DNA of 64,000 nucleotides from assembly GCF_000429125.1 (NCBI RefSeq), contig NZ_AUBG01000011.1, positions 62,001-126,000 of the forward strand, given 5' to 3'. Shown piece after piece: positions 17,087 through 26,626 of the stretch. The stretch is from Aequorivita capsosiphonis DSM 23843 (GTDB lineage: Bacteria; Bacteroidota; Bacteroidia; Flavobacteriales; Flavobacteriaceae). Below the pieces are notes generated by a model. The model made no database searches. It was not told where the DNA came from and saw nothing but the letters and a program-made list of their open reading frames with translations. Within the stretch, counting starts at the first letter, position 1, and each line of letters opens with the position of its first letter. The position numbers and the translations under genes are program-made.

Positions 17087-19951
17087 ATGAAAGCCTTATT
17101 CCTCGCACTTTTTTTTCTTTGGAATTGTACCTTGGCTATAACTGCGCAACAATACCAGTTCAAGAAATACAAAGTTGAAGAAGGACTGGTGAGCAACGAG
17201 ACCTACGATATTATTCAAGACAGCAAAAACAGAATCTGGATATCTACAGTCGCCGGAATAAGCTGCTTTAACGGTAAAACATTCAAAAATTATACAACTG
17301 ACGACGGCTTGGCTTCCAATGCCAGCTTTAGTCTTTTTGAGGACTCACGAGGCCGAATCTGGGTTGGCTCCCATAGCAAAGGAGTGAGCATCATTGAAAA
17401 TGGAAAGGTCACAAGACCGCAGGGACTAGACTTCTCTTCCATGGGTAGTGTCAACAGTTATTTGGAAGCTGAGGACGGTACAATTTACATTTTCTTCTTA
17501 AGAAGTATAGTTTCCTATAAAAATGGCAAATGGAATATATTGATGCAGGATACCGAGGAAGATGGCTCTTCCGATTTGCAAATTGCTGCGTGGTATGACA
17601 GTAATACTATTTATATCACTTCTCTCAGCAAGAGTGTTTTTAAATTAACCTTGAATCCGTATAAGCTTGAAAATATTTACACCGAAAAAGATGGTATAAA
17701 CAATATCTGCTATTCTATATTAATAGATAAAGAGAAAAATATTTGGGTGGGTGCTTATGGTGGTCTTTACAAAATAGTGAATGGAAACATAACCTATTAC
17801 GACTTTAATCCAGATGAGTTTGACAAAAACCGTGTTTATGATATTTATGAAGAAAACGAAAATGAATTCTACCTAAGTTTTGAAGGAAACGGGTTTGGCA
17901 TTTTCAACAAAACATCCGGGAACATAAAAATATACAACGAGCAACAAGGACTTCCCAGCAAATATATCTACAGAACCATAAAAGACGTTGAAGGAAACCA
18001 TTGGATGACTTCCTATGGAGAAGGAATTATTCGATTCAGAGACACTTCATTTAAAATTTACAACGAGGAACAGGGACTGCCATCAAACAATGTAAATGAT
18101 CTGGCGGAATGGGACAATGAATGGGTATTGGCTACCGATGATGGAGCCGTCACGATCAATGAAAATAAAGAAATACGCCAACTTACTAAAAAGGAGCCCG
18201 TAACAAATCTTTTTGTATCGCCTGAAAATACATTGTTACTATCCACAGAGTCCGAAGTCTTGGAGTTTTCTAAAGATGCTCCTCCTAAAGTTATTGACCA
18301 GGGTGTATATAATTTATTGTTTAAGGATAAGAAAGGAACATTTCTTTTTGAAACTAAAAGAATCAAAGTCTTGACTGAAGATTCTACTTATTTTATAAAA
18401 TCAAAACGATCTATTGACATCAAACCTATTGGCGATCGCTATATTCTTTGCAAAATAGCTGGATTGTTTCAGATTAAAGAAAATAGAATGGATACGATTC
18501 CCGGCTTAAGTTATATGGATCATCACGACTTTAGAAGTATTGATGTTATTAATAAAAATGAAGTGATTGCTGGAAGTGAGAAAAAGCTATATCACATTAA
18601 ACTAGAAGATGACGATTTTAAAATACAGATTTTCGACATGTCTCGGTTTCCATTGTTAACAAATTTCCGGGCTTTAAAGGTGGATGGCAATGATTTATGG
18701 TTAGCAGGTAGGAATATGTTTTATAAAACAAATCTAGAACTTTTACTTACGAAGGATAGTATTTCAGAGAAACACTACAATACAGTTGCCAATTTTCTGG
18801 AAAATGACATCGACTTTAACTCGCTTCTAATTACAAAAGACAAAACCATCTTGGCATCGTCATTTAGTGGAATCATAGCTTTTAATGAAAAAGATTATAT
18901 CCCAAACACCCAGCCCCCAAAATTAGAACTTTCAGATATTCGTCTTTTTTCTGAATCCATAGATGAGAGTCTATACAAAAGCGCAAATGGAATTGTTCTT
19001 CCCTATCAAAAAAATTACTTAAGTTTTTCCATGGAAGCAATCACCTTTACAAATCCAGAAAACGTTCACTATCAATACCGCATGAAAGGGCTTCGTGACG
19101 GAGATGAATGGTCTTTACCTACAAAAGACCCAAATGTTGTATTTTCTTATCTTCCGCCTGGAGAATATACTTTTGAATTTATAGCCAGCAATGGTAATGC
19201 TATTTGGCAAGAAACGCCAAGTCAGTATTCCTTTACAATAAAACTTCCGTTTTGGAGAACTAGCTTATTCTGGTTTTCATTGCTTTCATTCATTTCCGCA
19301 AGTATCCTTCTTTTTATTCATTATAAGAATAAAGCAAAACAAAAAAGAAATGAAGCTTACGCGCATAACCTTATAAAGGCACAAGAAGAGGAGCGAACTC
19401 GTGTAGCACGTGAACTTCACGACAGTGTGGGACAAAAACTAATGTTGCTTACCAAAAAAACCAAGAGTATCGGCAATTCTGAAATGGAGTCGTTAGCAGG
19501 AAATACTTTAGAAGAACTGCGAACTATTTCTCGCGGCCTACATCCAGCAAACCTTGAAAGATTGGGCGTAACGGCAGCAATAAGAACCTTGATAGATGAA
19601 GTGGATGCAAACACAAATATTTTCTTTACTTACGAAATTGAAAATATAGACACTTTGTTAAGCAAAGAAGCATCCTTACATTTGTATAGAATTATTCAAG
19701 AAGTGTTAAACAATATGGTGAAGCACGCCGAAACTAAATCGGCCTCCATCAATATTGAGAAAAAAGGACTAAATATTGAAACTGTTATTTCAGACAACGG
19801 AAAAGGTTTTGAGCATTCTGAAAAAATAAAATCAAGTGCCAGTCTCGGGATGAAGACACTTTTGGAAAGATCAAAAATATTACATTCAAAAATTGATATA
19901 AAGAGTCAAATAAACCAAGGTACAACCGTAACCCTTATTACCCCAATCTAA
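17087..19951 (+). CDS. Two-component histidine kinase with beta-propeller sensor
   Basis: A 954-residue membrane kinase. After a signal peptide (residues 1-20, cleaved after LAITAQ) come ligand-sensing two-component regulator propeller repeats to about residue 600 (repeated D-x-x-G-x-I-W-x-G/S units such as NRIWISTVAG, GRIWVGSHS, KNIWVGAYG), a Y_Y_Y domain near 640-715, one membrane helix near 725-745, and a cytoplasmic kinase with HisKA_3 box (H778 in ARELHDSVGQK) and HATPase with EVLNNMVKHA and SDNGKGFE. It has no fused receiver or AraC domain, so it is a classical kinase and not a hybrid HTCS. The response regulator follows directly, stop and start codons adjoining. The ligand is unknown. 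Confidence 0.92.
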   Translation: MKALFLALFFLWNCTLAITAQQYQFKKYKVEEGLVSNETYDIIQDSKNRIWISTVAGISCFNGKTFKNYTTDDGLASNASFSLFEDSRGRIWVGSHSKGVSIIENGKVTRPQGLDFSSMGSVNSYLEAEDGTIYIFFLRSIVSYKNGKWNILMQDTEEDGSSDLQIAAWYDSNTIYITSLSKSVFKLTLNPYKLENIYTEKDGINNICYSILIDKEKNIWVGAYGGLYKIVNGNITYYDFNPDEFDKNRVYDIYEENENEFYLSFEGNGFGIFNKTSGNIKIYNEQQGLPSKYIYRTIKDVEGNHWMTSYGEGIIRFRDTSFKIYNEEQGLPSNNVNDLAEWDNEWVLATDDGAVTINENKEIRQLTKKEPVTNLFVSPENTLLLSTESEVLEFSKDAPPKVIDQGVYNLLFKDKKGTFLFETKRIKVLTEDSTYFIKSKRSIDIKPIGDRYILCKIAGLFQIKENRMDTIPGLSYMDHHDFRSIDVINKNEVIAGSEKKLYHIKLEDDDFKIQIFDMSRFPLLTNFRALKVDGNDLWLAGRNMFYKTNLELLLTKDSISEKHYNTVANFLENDIDFNSLLITKDKTILASSFSGIIAFNEKDYIPNTQPPKLELSDIRLFSESIDESLYKSANGIVLPYQKNYLSFSMEAITFTNPENVHYQYRMKGLRDGDEWSLPTKDPNVVFSYLPPGEYTFEFIASNGNAIWQETPSQYSFTIKLPFWRTSLFWFSLLSFISASILLFIHYKNKAKQKRNEAYAHNLIKAQEEERTRVARELHDSVGQKLMLLTKKTKSIGNSEMESLAGNTLEELRTISRGLHPANLERLGVTAAIRTLIDEVDANTNIFFTYEIENIDTLLSKEASLHLYRIIQEVLNNMVKHAETKSASINIEKKGLNIETVISDNGKGFEHSEKIKSSASLGMKTLLERSKILHSKIDIKSQINQGTTVTLITPI

Positions 19952-20602
19952 ATGATTATAAAAAATGACATATCCCTTGTTATAGCCGACGATCACCCCA
20001 TGATATTAAAAGGCTTAAAAGAAGAATTAGTAGAAAACAATTATAACGTTGTAGGCGAGGCCAACAATGGCATGCAAGCTTTAGAACTCATCTTGACACT
20101 TCAACCTACAATTGCGCTATTAGATATAGATATGCCTGTTTTAACGGGCTTTGAGGTAATAAAGATGGCCAAAGAAAAAGGTATATCCACAAAATTTATT
20201 GTGCTTTCTTTTCACAAGGAAACAGAATATATTTCACAAGCAAAAGCACTTCAAATTAATGGTTATTTACTAAAGGAAGATTCCTTCTCCGAAATTGAAA
20301 ACTGTATTAAAAATGTATTAAACGACGAGATTTGTTTTAGCCCTTCTTTTGAAGCCTCTTCGCTTAAAAGTGTTTCCGAAGAAATCAAAAGAATAAAGCT
20401 ACTTACTCCTTCGGAAAAAACCATTTTAAAACTTGTGGCCCAACAAATGAGCAGCAATCAAATTGCCGAAACACTTTTCATATCGCCGCGAACGGTAGAA
20501 AAACACCGAAGCAATATACTCGGAAAATTGGAAATAAATAATTCCGTAAACTCACTTATAAATTGGGCGTTCACCTATAGAAAAACGATAAAGGAACTTT
20601 AA
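19952..20602 (+). CDS. NarL/FixJ family response regulator
   Basis: A 216-residue transcription factor. The receiver domain (1-125) has the acidic pair D13-D14 (ADDHPM), the phospho-acceptor D58 in LLDIDMP, and the conserved Lys in GYLLKEDSF. The C-terminal LuxR-type HTH is at about 150-205 (LTPSEKTILKLVAQQMSS then ISPRTVEKHRSNIL). Its ATG follows the TAA of the kinase gene without any spacing, so the two are one transcription and translation unit and form a cognate pair. Target genes cannot be read from the sequence; the converging hydrolase-like gene 2 nt downstream is on the other strand. Confidence 0.95.
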   Translation: MIIKNDISLVIADDHPMILKGLKEELVENNYNVVGEANNGMQALELILTLQPTIALLDIDMPVLTGFEVIKMAKEKGISTKFIVLSFHKETEYISQAKALQINGYLLKEDSFSEIENCIKNVLNDEICFSPSFEASSLKSVSEEIKRIKLLTPSEKTILKLVAQQMSSNQIAETLFISPRTVEKHRSNILGKLEINNSVNSLINWAFTYRKTIKEL

Positions 20603-20604
20603 TA

Positions 20605-21753
20605 TCAAATTCCTTCTCTTGCTTTAATTACATCGGCGGCATCCAAAAGAGTATCCACAGTTATAAAATCTGAATCTTCTTTACCAAAGCCCTTACGATA
20701 GCTTCTTACTGCTTTTTTAGATTCTCCAGTTCCTTCAAAAAAACGCCCCATATAATAATCACCCAAAACATTTCCAGGATATTGTTTCTGAGCTAGCTTG
20801 GCGATATTTTCTAAAGACTCCCATTGTTTTTGCTTCTCAGCAGCTGTACCTGCAGCTATAAAATCATTAACCCGTATAGGGTTGTCTATGCCAAATAAAT
20901 CTTTGATCAATTGATATTTATCTACCAAATACGTATAAATCTTTGTATCTTTCTTCATTAAAACATCGGTAAATTCCTTTTTACTGATAGGTCTATACAC
21001 TGAAAATATTTTCTCTAAAGCGTTTGGAATACCACGTGCACCCAAAGAATAATGAGTGGCACCATCAAAATTGTCATAATAATAGCTGAACGATTCACTT
21101 TTCAGGCCTGCCAATTGGGTGTTCAAACTTTCTGCAGATTCTCTTAATCCGTCAATATCATCGGTCCCTGTGGCCAAATAATAGAATGTTTTACTCTTTA
21201 TGTTTGGAATTCGCTCTGCAAGCCTAGTATCTAGGAGCGGTGCCAAATCTGGGCTCAAATTAATATATCCATTCATTAAAGGCGGATCTTTAAACAAGTA
21301 GTAATTAAGGAAGTTCGCCGTAAAATCATGACCAACACCAATAATGAATTTTGCCGTACGGTATTGTTCATCTATATAAGGAATCAGTTCCAGTCCAATA
21401 AATTCGAAAAACTCAGCACCTTGGTCACCAGGCATAAAGGTATCTTCATCATAGGCACAATCTTTATAGCGCGAATTCCCTTGCATCACACCAACTACTA
21501 TTGACTCTGGCATATCTTCCCAATAACTAAAATAATCAACATTCCCAGCTACCGGCTCAAAGAGATAATCGGCATCCAACACCAATACAATAGGATACTT
21601 TTTATCAGTATTCTTATCATAGTTTCGCGGAAGTTGGATTTTCAACTTTCTAGTCTGCCTGAGTTTGTCTGAGTCGAAATTTTTATAAATAGTTTGGGAA
21701 AAAGAAGTAAAAGTAAGCAAGATGCTCATTGCGAAAAGTAGGTGGTTTCTCAT
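20605..21753 (-). CDS. Esterase-D-like alpha/beta hydrolase-fold protein lacking the nucleophile serine
   Basis: A 382-residue secreted protein (signal peptide MRNHLLFAMSILLTFTSFSQ). The fold matches the putative esterase/enterochelin-esterase family: LPRNYDKNTDKKYPIVLVLD at the start, the strand-helix elbow at 136-148, and the histidine H234 in GATHYSLG. At the nucleophile elbow, where active members have G-H-S-x-(A/G)-G, this protein reads GHDFTAN, with D143 in place of serine. A C-terminal helical segment of about 90 residues looks TPR-like (YPGNVLGDYYMGRFFEGTGE). It is therefore likely a non-hydrolytic relative or uses other chemistry. It follows the panCD-ybhN group on the same strand with a 72-nt gap. 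Confidence 0.75.
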   Translation of the reverse strand: MRNHLLFAMSILLTFTSFSQTIYKNFDSDKLRQTRKLKIQLPRNYDKNTDKKYPIVLVLDADYLFEPVAGNVDYFSYWEDMPESIVVGVMQGNSRYKDCAYDEDTFMPGDQGAEFFEFIGLELIPYIDEQYRTAKFIIGVGHDFTANFLNYYLFKDPPLMNGYINLSPDLAPLLDTRLAERIPNIKSKTFYYLATGTDDIDGLRESAESLNTQLAGLKSESFSYYYDNFDGATHYSLGARGIPNALEKIFSVYRPISKKEFTDVLMKKDTKIYTYLVDKYQLIKDLFGIDNPIRVNDFIAAGTAAEKQKQWESLENIAKLAQKQYPGNVLGDYYMGRFFEGTGESKKAVRSYRKGFGKEDSDFITVDTLLDAADVIKAREGI

Positions 21754-21825
21754 TTGGGAGTAAAATTTAAGCTGTGAAGATAATGAATTTTGTATTTGTC
21801 AGATTTTTCTGAAGCAAAAATAAAT

Positions 21826-22806
21826 TCAAATTATTGATGTTTCATTCAATTTCCTGTTATAAATTGGGAGTAATATCAAAGACAACACACCAATAAGTAA
21901 AATTGAAGCAATATTCGAAACCCATAAAATCCAACCAAAGGCAACACCTGCCGTTTTCGCAATTCCGAAAACAGTCAATATGCCTGCTATAGCAGCCGGA
22001 TAAGTACCAAACCCGCTATTGGTGAAAGCAAAAGTAAAACTACCAACCACAAAGGCGATAATAACGATGCCAAAAGGAATACTCGCCGTATCAAGCAAAG
22101 CATGAAGTGCTGAATAAAACGAAAGTAAGTAAAGCCACCAAATAACGAGGCTGTGAAAAAGAAAATAGCCCTTTTTTCGCATTTTTAAAATACTAAAAAT
22201 CCCCTCTTTTAAACCCATCACAAAATTTTTCAGTTTCCTATTGATGTTAGACTTTGAAAATCTAATATATAACGGAATCAATATCATTATTGCAACCACT
22301 CCTATCAAAAATACATATAAAACGAAGGTGGGAATGCTATCCATTACATAATCCTTTAGCACATCAAACTCTATAAATAAAGCCAAGGCAGTAAAAAAAA
22401 GCAGGAACATTAGGTCTACTATTCTTTCAGAAATTATAGTCCCAAATCCCTTTTGGAAAGGCACGCCTTCATATTTATCTAAAATAATACCTCTTGATAC
22501 TTCGCCGCTCTTCGGAATAAAAACATTCATTAAATAGGCTACAGAAATAGCCATAAAATTATTGGCCAGTTTGGTTTTATATCCCAACGGCTCCAACATA
22601 AAACTCCAACGATAAGCGCGAGAAAGATGACTGAGAACACTCAAGATAACCGAGAGCAAAACAAAACCATAGTTTGCATCTGCAAAATATCTTTTGGTCT
22701 CTGCAAGCTGTTGAGGCGTAAAGGAGTTATAGATATACCAAATGAGGAAGACCCCCAACGCCAATGGAATTGAAATCTGTAAAAACTTTGAAAGCTTACG
22801 GCTCAA
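21826..22806 (-). CDS. Lysylphosphatidylglycerol synthase-like membrane protein (YbhN/UPF0104 family)
   Basis: A 326-residue polytopic membrane protein with about eight hydrophobic helices, matching the LPG_synthase_TM family (the transmembrane flippase part of MprF and the YbhN proteins). Marker segments are VLSHLSRAYRWSFMLEPLG, FIPKSGEVSRGIILDKYEG and TNSGFGTYPAAIAGI. It lacks the cytosolic synthase domain of MprF, so lipid transport or flipping is a guess from the family. The start lies 1 nt after the panD stop, so it is co-translated with panC-panD, a conserved but functionally unexplained association. Confidence 0.85.
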   Translation of the reverse strand: MSRKLSKFLQISIPLALGVFLIWYIYNSFTPQQLAETKRYFADANYGFVLLSVILSVLSHLSRAYRWSFMLEPLGYKTKLANNFMAISVAYLMNVFIPKSGEVSRGIILDKYEGVPFQKGFGTIISERIVDLMFLLFFTALALFIEFDVLKDYVMDSIPTFVLYVFLIGVVAIMILIPLYIRFSKSNINRKLKNFVMGLKEGIFSILKMRKKGYFLFHSLVIWWLYLLSFYSALHALLDTASIPFGIVIIAFVVGSFTFAFTNSGFGTYPAAIAGILTVFGIAKTAGVAFGWILWVSNIASILLIGVLSLILLPIYNRKLNETSII

Positions 22807-22807
22807 G

Positions 22808-23158
22808 CTAACGGAGTAAATTGGTTTCCTCTTCTGGAAAAACCAAAGCGGGTTTAAAGACTTTTGCTTCTTCCAGCTCCATTATTGCATAGGTGATAAG
22901 AATAAGCACATCTCCAGGAGCAACTCTTCTTGCAGCGGCACCGTTGAGTGTGATTTCCCCACTATTTCGCGGACCAGGGATGGCGTACGTTTCAAGGCGC
23001 TCGCCGTTATTATTGTTTACTATTTGGACTTTTTCGCCTTGAATAATGTTGGCGGCGTCCATCAAATCTTCATCAATAGTTATACTACCGATATAATTTA
23101 AATCGGCACCGGTAACTTTTACCCTATGAATTTTAGACTTTACTACGTGTATTTGCAT
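22808..23158 (-). CDS. panD: Aspartate 1-decarboxylase
   Basis: A 116-residue pyruvoyl enzyme that converts L-aspartate to beta-alanine for pantothenate synthesis. It is made as a proenzyme that self-cleaves between G24 and S25 (NYIGSITID), generating the pyruvoyl group on the new N-terminus. K9 in [11 protein letters not shown] and the [18 protein letters not shown] segment are the family landmarks. It lies 12 nt after panC and 1 nt before the membrane protein gene, so the three form an operon. Confidence 0.96.
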   Translation of the reverse strand: MQIHVVKSKIHRVKVTGADLNYIGSITIDEDLMDAANIIQGEKVQIVNNNNGERLETYAIPGPRNSGEITLNGAAARRVAPGDVLILITYAIMELEEAKVFKPALVFPEEETNLLR

Positions 23159-23170
23159 GGTGCAAAGATA

Positions 23171-24037
23171 TTAATTTAAAGGCATATTATCTATCAACCT
23201 AACTTCGCCTGCAAAGGCAGCAATAAACGCTCTATATTTTGCGTGCTTGCTTTTTTGTTTGGCGGTCTTAAGCGTTTTTTCGTCGGCAATTTCAAAATAC
23301 TCCAAGTTCAAGCTTTCGTTTTGCAAAAACCGTTCCGCAACTAATTCGTTTAACTCCTTGAGCGTTGTTGAATCGAATTTTTCTCTAACTTCATTTAAAA
23401 CTTTATAAATTAGCGTAGCTTCATCAACTTGTTTTGCATCCAGTCTTTTATTACGTGAACTCAAGGCAAGGCCCGTTTCTTCTCGAAGAATAGGGCATCC
23501 TATAATTTTAACAGGAAGTTTTTCTACGGCAACCAATTTTCTCACAATCTGCAATTGCTGAAAATCCTTTTCACCAAAATAGGCATTATCAGGTTTAATT
23601 ATTCTAAAGAACTTGTCTAGAATCGTTCCAACTCCATTAAAATGACCCTTTCTATGTTTACCTTCCATTTCATTTTCGAGACCTTCAAAATTATAATCCT
23701 TTGCAGAAACAGCAGTTTCATATAAATCTTGAACTTGGGGCAAGTAAACAATTATCTCCCCTTTTAAGTTTTTTAAAAGTGAAATATCATCCTCCGGCGT
23801 TCTTGGATATTTTTGAAGATCGGCGTTGTTATTAAATTGTGTTGGATTTACAAAAATACTTACAACCACCAAGTCATTATCTTCTAAGGCCTTATTTACT
23901 AAAGAAATATGACCAATATGCAATGCACCCATTGTTGGCACAAAACCTATTTTTTTCTTTTTTCCTATTTCTGAATCTGCATTATTTGCAGAAGACAAGG
24001 CTTGTACTAAGGACTTTTTCTGGGTATGTATCAGCAT
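23171..24037 (-). CDS. panC: Pantothenate synthetase (pantoate--beta-alanine ligase)
   Basis: A 288-residue ATP-dependent ligase that joins pantoate to beta-alanine. Signature motifs are FVPTMGALHIGHISLV (HIGH motif), VSIFVNPTQFN, FGEKDFQQLQIVRKLV and the KMSKS-like ALSSRNKRL. The family usually has about 280 residues, so it is complete. It is first in a panC-panD-ybhN operon; panD makes one of its substrates. panB is not in this window. A TATTTTTG promoter box lies 20 nt upstream of its start. Confidence 0.96.
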   Translation of the reverse strand: MLIHTQKKSLVQALSSANNADSEIGKKKKIGFVPTMGALHIGHISLVNKALEDNDLVVVSIFVNPTQFNNNADLQKYPRTPEDDISLLKNLKGEIIVYLPQVQDLYETAVSAKDYNFEGLENEMEGKHRKGHFNGVGTILDKFFRIIKPDNAYFGEKDFQQLQIVRKLVAVEKLPVKIIGCPILREETGLALSSRNKRLDAKQVDEATLIYKVLNEVREKFDSTTLKELNELVAERFLQNESLNLEYFEIADEKTLKTAKQKSKHAKYRAFIAAFAGEVRLIDNMPLN

Positions 24038-24057
24038 AAAATTGCGTTAAGAGCGGC

Positions 24058-24065
24058 CAAAAATA
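24058..24065 (-). promoter_or_regulatory. Promoter -7 box of the panC operon
   Basis: TATTTTTG on the minus strand (TAnnTTTG), 20 nt before the panC ATG. No well-placed TTG is visible. Confidence 0.5.
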
Positions 24066-24096
24066 ATATATTAAAGACAATCTACATAAATTTTCG

Positions 24097-24104
24097 TAAT
24101 TTTG
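24097..24104 (+). promoter_or_regulatory. Promoter -7 box for the GT5-like gene
   Basis: TAATTTTG matches TAnnTTTG and lies 64 nt before the ATG at 24169, divergent from the panC promoter. Confidence 0.4.
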
Positions 24105-24168
24105 CGTGTTTTTAACGCCCCCCATTATATTTTGGGACAATCATAAATAACACCTAAAAACCCTATAG

Positions 24169-24978
24169 ATGAAAGATAAAAGAGTCTTGTATGTGTCTTC
24201 CGAAGTAATTCCATACCTTCCAGAGACCGAGATTTCTTCAATGTCGTTTGAAGCGCCGAGAATGATTAACAGCAATAATGGTCAAATACGCATCTTCATG
24301 CCTCGATACGGCAATATTAATGAAAGAAGACATCAACTACACGAAGTAATACGCCTTTCTGGAATGAATCTAGTCATTAATGATCTAGACATGCCATTAA
24401 TTATAAAGGTTGCTTCCATACCAAAAGAGCGCATTCAGGTTTATTTTATTGATAATGAAGATTACTTTAAACGTAAGGCTACGTATGCCGATGAGGATGG
24501 AAATTTTTACAAGGATAATGACGAGCGCGCCATTTTCTTCGCAAAAGGTGTAATTGAAACCGTAAAAAAACTTAACTGGGCGCCAGATATCATTCATATT
24601 CATGGATGGTTGGCCTCTTTTTTACCTTTGTACTTAAAAAATTATTACGGCAATGAACCTTTATTTGAAAACAGTAAAATTGTTACCTCGGTATATAGAC
24701 AAGGTTTTGATGGAACATTGGCCAAAAACACCATTGACAAACTTAAGTTTGACGCTCTTGATGATGAAGCTATAAAGGATCTGGAAGATCCGAGCTATGT
24801 TAATTTAATGAAAGTTGCAATTGAAAATTCGGATGCAGCGATCATTGGTTCAGAAGTCATACCCAAAGAACTTGAGGAATATCTTAACACTCTAGAAATT
24901 CCAGTGTTAAAATATCACAATATGGAGAATTTTTCCCAAGCATATTTGGATTTTTACCGCGACAAAGTTTTAAAATAA
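24169..24978 (+). CDS. Glycogen/starch synthase-like protein, N-terminal GT5 domain only, probably non-catalytic
   Basis: A 269-residue protein related to the N-terminal Rossmann domain of GT5 glycogen synthases: VLYVSSEVIPYLP at the start, IRIFMPRYGNI, and APDIIHIHGWLASFLPLYLK. Real synthases have about 480 residues and a C-terminal domain that binds ADP-glucose; that domain is absent. Also, the ADP-glucose-binding K-T-G-G-L motif that should follow the first strand is replaced by PETEISSMSFEAPRM. So it is unlikely to make glycogen. Such short proteins between panC and DUF4270/glmS recur in Flavobacteriaceae, which suggests a conserved, perhaps regulatory or sugar-sensing, role; that is inference. 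Confidence 0.8.
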   Translation: MKDKRVLYVSSEVIPYLPETEISSMSFEAPRMINSNNGQIRIFMPRYGNINERRHQLHEVIRLSGMNLVINDLDMPLIIKVASIPKERIQVYFIDNEDYFKRKATYADEDGNFYKDNDERAIFFAKGVIETVKKLNWAPDIIHIHGWLASFLPLYLKNYYGNEPLFENSKIVTSVYRQGFDGTLAKNTIDKLKFDALDDEAIKDLEDPSYVNLMKVAIENSDAAIIGSEVIPKELEEYLNTLEIPVLKYHNMENFSQAYLDFYRDKVLK

Positions 24979-25078
24979 ATGTTTTGTGTTTTAAAATGCA
25001 AAAAGCATTTATAGAACACATACTTTTTATAAAGCAGCTATTAAATTACTTCCCATTTTAAAAAAATCGTAAAGACTG

Positions 25079-26617
25079 ATGAAAATAAAAAATTTGCTGC
25101 CTATCGCTGGCACTATTTTGTTTCTTATAATTGCCCTCTCCTCGTGCCAAGATGATATTAGCACAATTGGATCGGAAATTCTAGGTGATCAAATTCCCAA
25201 TGGTATTTTAGACGAATCACAGACCATAGTTTCCTACAGCAAAAAAATGGGACCCGTTCAAAGTAATAGATTACCGGCATACCAACTTGGGGTATACAAC
25301 GACCCAGTCTTTGGAAAATCGACGGTAAACTTACTTTCACAACTCACTTTAACTGAAAACGATCCGAAGTTTGGAGAAGACGCTCAAGTGGACAGTGTAT
25401 ATGTGTATTTGCCTTATTTTAGCAAAGCCACTACCGTTGATAGTGTAACCACTTATGAGCTAGATTCTATTTATGGCGCTTCGCCTATAAATATTTCCAT
25501 CGCAGCCTCCAATTATTTTTTAAGGGATTATGATCCCAGTACAGGTTTTCAGGAATTTCAAAATTACTATACCGATCAAGGGAGCACTTTTGAAGATAAT
25601 CTAGGTCCGGTTTTGGCTTCTATTGAAAATTTCATTCCAAGTGAGACTGGTTTCGTTTTTGATGAAGGAGGGGATAATGAAGAAAAACTAATCCCTGGAC
25701 TTAGGGTTAAACTTGACTCTACTTTTTTCCAAGAGAAGATTATAGACATGGAAGGCGCTGAAGAATTGCGGAACAGCAATAATTTTAAAGATTATCTTAG
25801 AGGAATTTACTTTCAGGTAAACTCACCTTCAAATGATGGTAGTTTGTTCATTTTTGATGCCGCTTCAGCGTATATATCAATATATTATAATTTTAAAAAT
25901 CCCGATGAAGACGAAAGAGAGAACGCCATCTTTAGATTAGGCCTTGGAGGTATTAACGTGAACACTTTTGATAACGAATTGCCCCAACCTGTAGAAACTG
26001 CTCTAGAGAATCCGAATACACAATCCGGTGAAGAAAATCTTTATATACGAGGAGGTGATGGGATTATTTCGGTGGTGGAGCTCTTCGGAAAAGATCTTGA
26101 CAACAACGGAATAGCAGACGATCTTGAAGTACTTCGTGATAAAAAATTGATTATAAACGAAGCAAACTTAATTTTTTATGTAAACCAAAATATAATTGCC
26201 GGTGGCACAACGGAACCAGAGCGAATTATAATTTATGATCTTAAAAACAGCAATGTTTTAGCAGATTATAATAGTGATCAAACCAATGGCTTAGATCCTC
26301 TGGACGCATTTACCAATCATTATGGAAGACTGGAAAGAGGAACTGACGGCAAAGGGAAGTATTACAAAATGAAAATAACAGACCACATTAGTAATCTAAT
26401 CAATAAAGATAGTACCAATGTACCATTGGGAATTGTGGTTTCGCAAAATGTTACCATACGAACAACATTAGATCTTGAAAACCCAATAGAACCAAATATC
26501 GAACAAGTTCCATCCAGCAGCGTAGTATCGCCAGAGGGAACTGTTTTATATGGAAATGCTACTTCAAATCCGGAGAAAAGATTAAAACTTCAAATTTATT
26601 ATACCGAACCAAAATAA
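25079..26617 (+). CDS. DUF4270 family lipoprotein
   Basis: A 512-residue surface or periplasmic lipoprotein (signal peptide with C23 in ALSSCQDD). The body matches the Bacteroidota DUF4270 family: an early SYSKKMGPVQSNRLPAYQLG region, a short GVYNDPVFGKS motif and a beta-rich jelly-roll-like remainder. Its function is unknown. It lies 101 nt after the GT5-like gene and 9 nt before glmS, so the three probably share a transcript; this neighbourhood points to a link with amino-sugar or cell-envelope supply, but only by association. Confidence 0.85.
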   Translation: MKIKNLLPIAGTILFLIIALSSCQDDISTIGSEILGDQIPNGILDESQTIVSYSKKMGPVQSNRLPAYQLGVYNDPVFGKSTVNLLSQLTLTENDPKFGEDAQVDSVYVYLPYFSKATTVDSVTTYELDSIYGASPINISIAASNYFLRDYDPSTGFQEFQNYYTDQGSTFEDNLGPVLASIENFIPSETGFVFDEGGDNEEKLIPGLRVKLDSTFFQEKIIDMEGAEELRNSNNFKDYLRGIYFQVNSPSNDGSLFIFDAASAYISIYYNFKNPDEDERENAIFRLGLGGINVNTFDNELPQPVETALENPNTQSGEENLYIRGGDGIISVVELFGKDLDNNGIADDLEVLRDKKLIINEANLIFYVNQNIIAGGTTEPERIIIYDLKNSNVLADYNSDQTNGLDPLDAFTNHYGRLERGTDGKGKYYKMKITDHISNLINKDSTNVPLGIVVSQNVTIRTTLDLENPIEPNIEQVPSSSVVSPEGTVLYGNATSNPEKRLKLQIYYTEPK

Positions 26618-26626
26618 AAGAATTAT

